Shown here: positions 30,900 through 32,326 of the stretch, piece after piece
Layout: each line of letters starts with the position of its first letter
Position numbering within the stretch: position 1 is the first letter of the stretch
From: Actinomycetota bacterium
Lineage (GTDB): Bacteria; Actinomycetota; Actinomycetes; Actinomycetales; Microbacteriaceae
NCBI GenBank assembly: GCA_947454495.1
Contig: CANGKD010000006.1
Location: 1-32,326, forward strand
DNA: 32,326 nucleotides
Direction of reading: 5' to 3'
The notes under the pieces: model-generated
The model's database searches: none
Told to the model about the DNA's origin: nothing
What the model saw: the letters and a program-made list of their open reading frames with translations, nothing else
Position numbers and translations under genes: made by a program

Positions 30900-32318
30900 A
30901 TGTCTGACATCATCATCGACCGTCCAGAACTCGACGGGCTAGGTAACTACGAATTTGGCTGGCACGACAAAGACGTGGCAGGGGCGTCGGCCCGCCGTGG
31001 CATCAACGACGCGGTCGTTTCCGACATTTCCGCTCGAAAAGAAGAGCCCGAATGGATGCTCAAACTCCGCCTGAAGGCGTACGAGATGTTCCTCCGCAAA
31101 CCCATGCCCAACTGGGGGGCGGATCTTTCCGGCATTGACTTTGACAACATCAAGTACTTTGTTCGCGCGAGCGAGCGTCAAGCACAGTCATGGGAAGATC
31201 TGCCCGACGACATCAAGGACACCTACGAAAAACTCGGAATTCCCGAGGCAGAGCGCCAGCGACTGGTAGCCGGTGTGGCGGCACAGTACGAGTCCGAGGT
31301 CGTCTACCACCAGATCAACGAAGAACTCGAAAAGCAGGGTGTCATTTTTATGGACACCGACACCGCACTTCGGGAGCATCCAGAGTTTTTCGAAGAATAT
31401 TTCGGAACTGTGATTCCCTCGGGCGACAACAAGTTCGCTGCGCTCAACACTGCAGTATGGTCGGGCGGCTCGTTCGTCTATGTTCCCAAGGGTGTTCACG
31501 TAGAGATTCCGCTTCAGGCCTATTTCCGCATCAACACCGAAAACATGGGTCAGTTCGAGCGAACGCTCATCATCGCCGACGAGGGTTCCTACGTTCACTA
31601 CATCGAGGGCTGCACCGCGCCCATTTACAAGAGCGACTCGCTCCATTCGGCGGTCGTCGAAATCGTCGTAAAGAAGGGTGCTCGTGTGCGCTACACGACC
31701 ATCCAGAACTGGTCGAACAATGTCTACAACCTCGTAACCAAGCGCGCCATTGCGCACGAGGGCGCCACGATGGAGTGGATCGACGGAAACCTCGGCTCTA
31801 AAGTCACAATGAAGTACCCGTCCGTGTATCTCGTGGGCGAGGGGGCCAAGGGCGAGACACTGTCCATCGCATTTGCCGGTCCCGGACAACACCAAGACGC
31901 CGGCGCAAAGATGATCCACATGGCGCCCAACACTCAGTCGTCCATCGTCTCGAAGTCGGTCGCTCGTGGTGGAGGTCGAGCTGGTTACCGAGGCGAAATC
32001 CGAATGAATGCGAACGCACACGGCAGCGCGAACACCGTTCGTTGTGACGCGCTTTTGGTTGACACCATTTCTCGCAGCGACACGTATCCAGCGATCGATA
32101 TTCGGGTGGATGACGTGCAGCTCGGACACGAGGCGACCGTCTCGCGCGTGAGCGAGGATCAGCTTTTTTATCTGATGAGCCGCGGCATGGCCGAAGACGA
32201 GGCAATGGCAATGATTGTGCGCGGGTTCATTGAGCCGATTTCGCGCGAACTCCCGATGGAATACGCGCTCGAACTGAACAAACTCATCGAACTTGGCATG
32301 GAAGGGTCTGTCGGCTAG
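30900..32318 (+). CDS. sufB: Fe-S cluster assembly protein SufB
   Basis: [85 protein letters not shown]-type SufBD core ([25 protein letters not shown]). Start ATG 30900 with AGGAAGGG upstream. Confidence 0.96.
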   Translation: MSDIIIDRPELDGLGNYEFGWHDKDVAGASARRGINDAVVSDISARKEEPEWMLKLRLKAYEMFLRKPMPNWGADLSGIDFDNIKYFVRASERQAQSWEDLPDDIKDTYEKLGIPEAERQRLVAGVAAQYESEVVYHQINEELEKQGVIFMDTDTALREHPEFFEEYFGTVIPSGDNKFAALNTAVWSGGSFVYVPKGVHVEIPLQAYFRINTENMGQFERTLIIADEGSYVHYIEGCTAPIYKSDSLHSAVVEIVVKKGARVRYTTIQNWSNNVYNLVTKRAIAHEGATMEWIDGNLGSKVTMKYPSVYLVGEGAKGETLSIAFAGPGQHQDAGAKMIHMAPNTQSSIVSKSVARGGGRAGYRGEIRMNANAHGSANTVRCDALLVDTISRSDTYPAIDIRVDDVQLGHEATVSRVSEDQLFYLMSRGMAEDEAMAMIVRGFIEPISRELPMEYALELNKLIELGMEGSVG

Positions 32319-32326
32319 ATGACCTC
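32319..32326 (+). CDS. First bases of the next ORF, possibly sufD (truncated by window end)
   Basis: ATGACCTC directly after the sufB TAG; sufD is the usual downstream gene. Only 8 nt visible. Confidence 0.35.

Noticed and set aside
31188-32129. 313-aa ORF on - opposite sufB
   Set aside because: Antisense to sufB; no recognisable family; shadow ORF.

Overview
This window looks like a compact core-genome stretch of a high-GC actinobacterium, most likely Microbacteriaceae-like (taxonomy inferred from gene order and protein character, not searched). In order it carries: the 3' end of pyruvate kinase; an Asp/Glu racemase-family protein; tRNA-Leu(CAA); an ANTAR response regulator; a hotdog thioesterase; polA; rpsA; coaE; uvrB; uvrA; uvrC; rapZ; whiA; a Mn/Fe superoxide dismutase; gap-pgk-tpiA-secG-rbpA; then on the minus strand tkt-tal-pgi-zwf-opcA-pgl; ctaB; ctaA on the minus strand; sufB; and the first bases of a probable sufD. 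I saw no mobile element, CRISPR array, phage, biosynthetic cluster, defence system or obviously novel gene family. I do not think the window contains an undescribed multi-gene system. The second-look signals are regulatory or architectural: (1) a recurrent TANNNT (TAGACT/TAGGCT/TAAGGT) -10 element 6-7 nt before the start codon of six genes, consistent with leaderless mRNAs; (2) a perfect 12-bp hairpin containing the racemase start codon, just downstream of tRNA-Leu; (3) four of four convergent gene pairs with no terminator space, two sharing a CTAG as both stop codons; (4) an inverted repeat around the ctaB promoter; (5) a hairpin and direct repeats in the gap leader; (6) a structured rpsA leader. 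All are hypotheses from reading the sequence and need comparative or RNA data.
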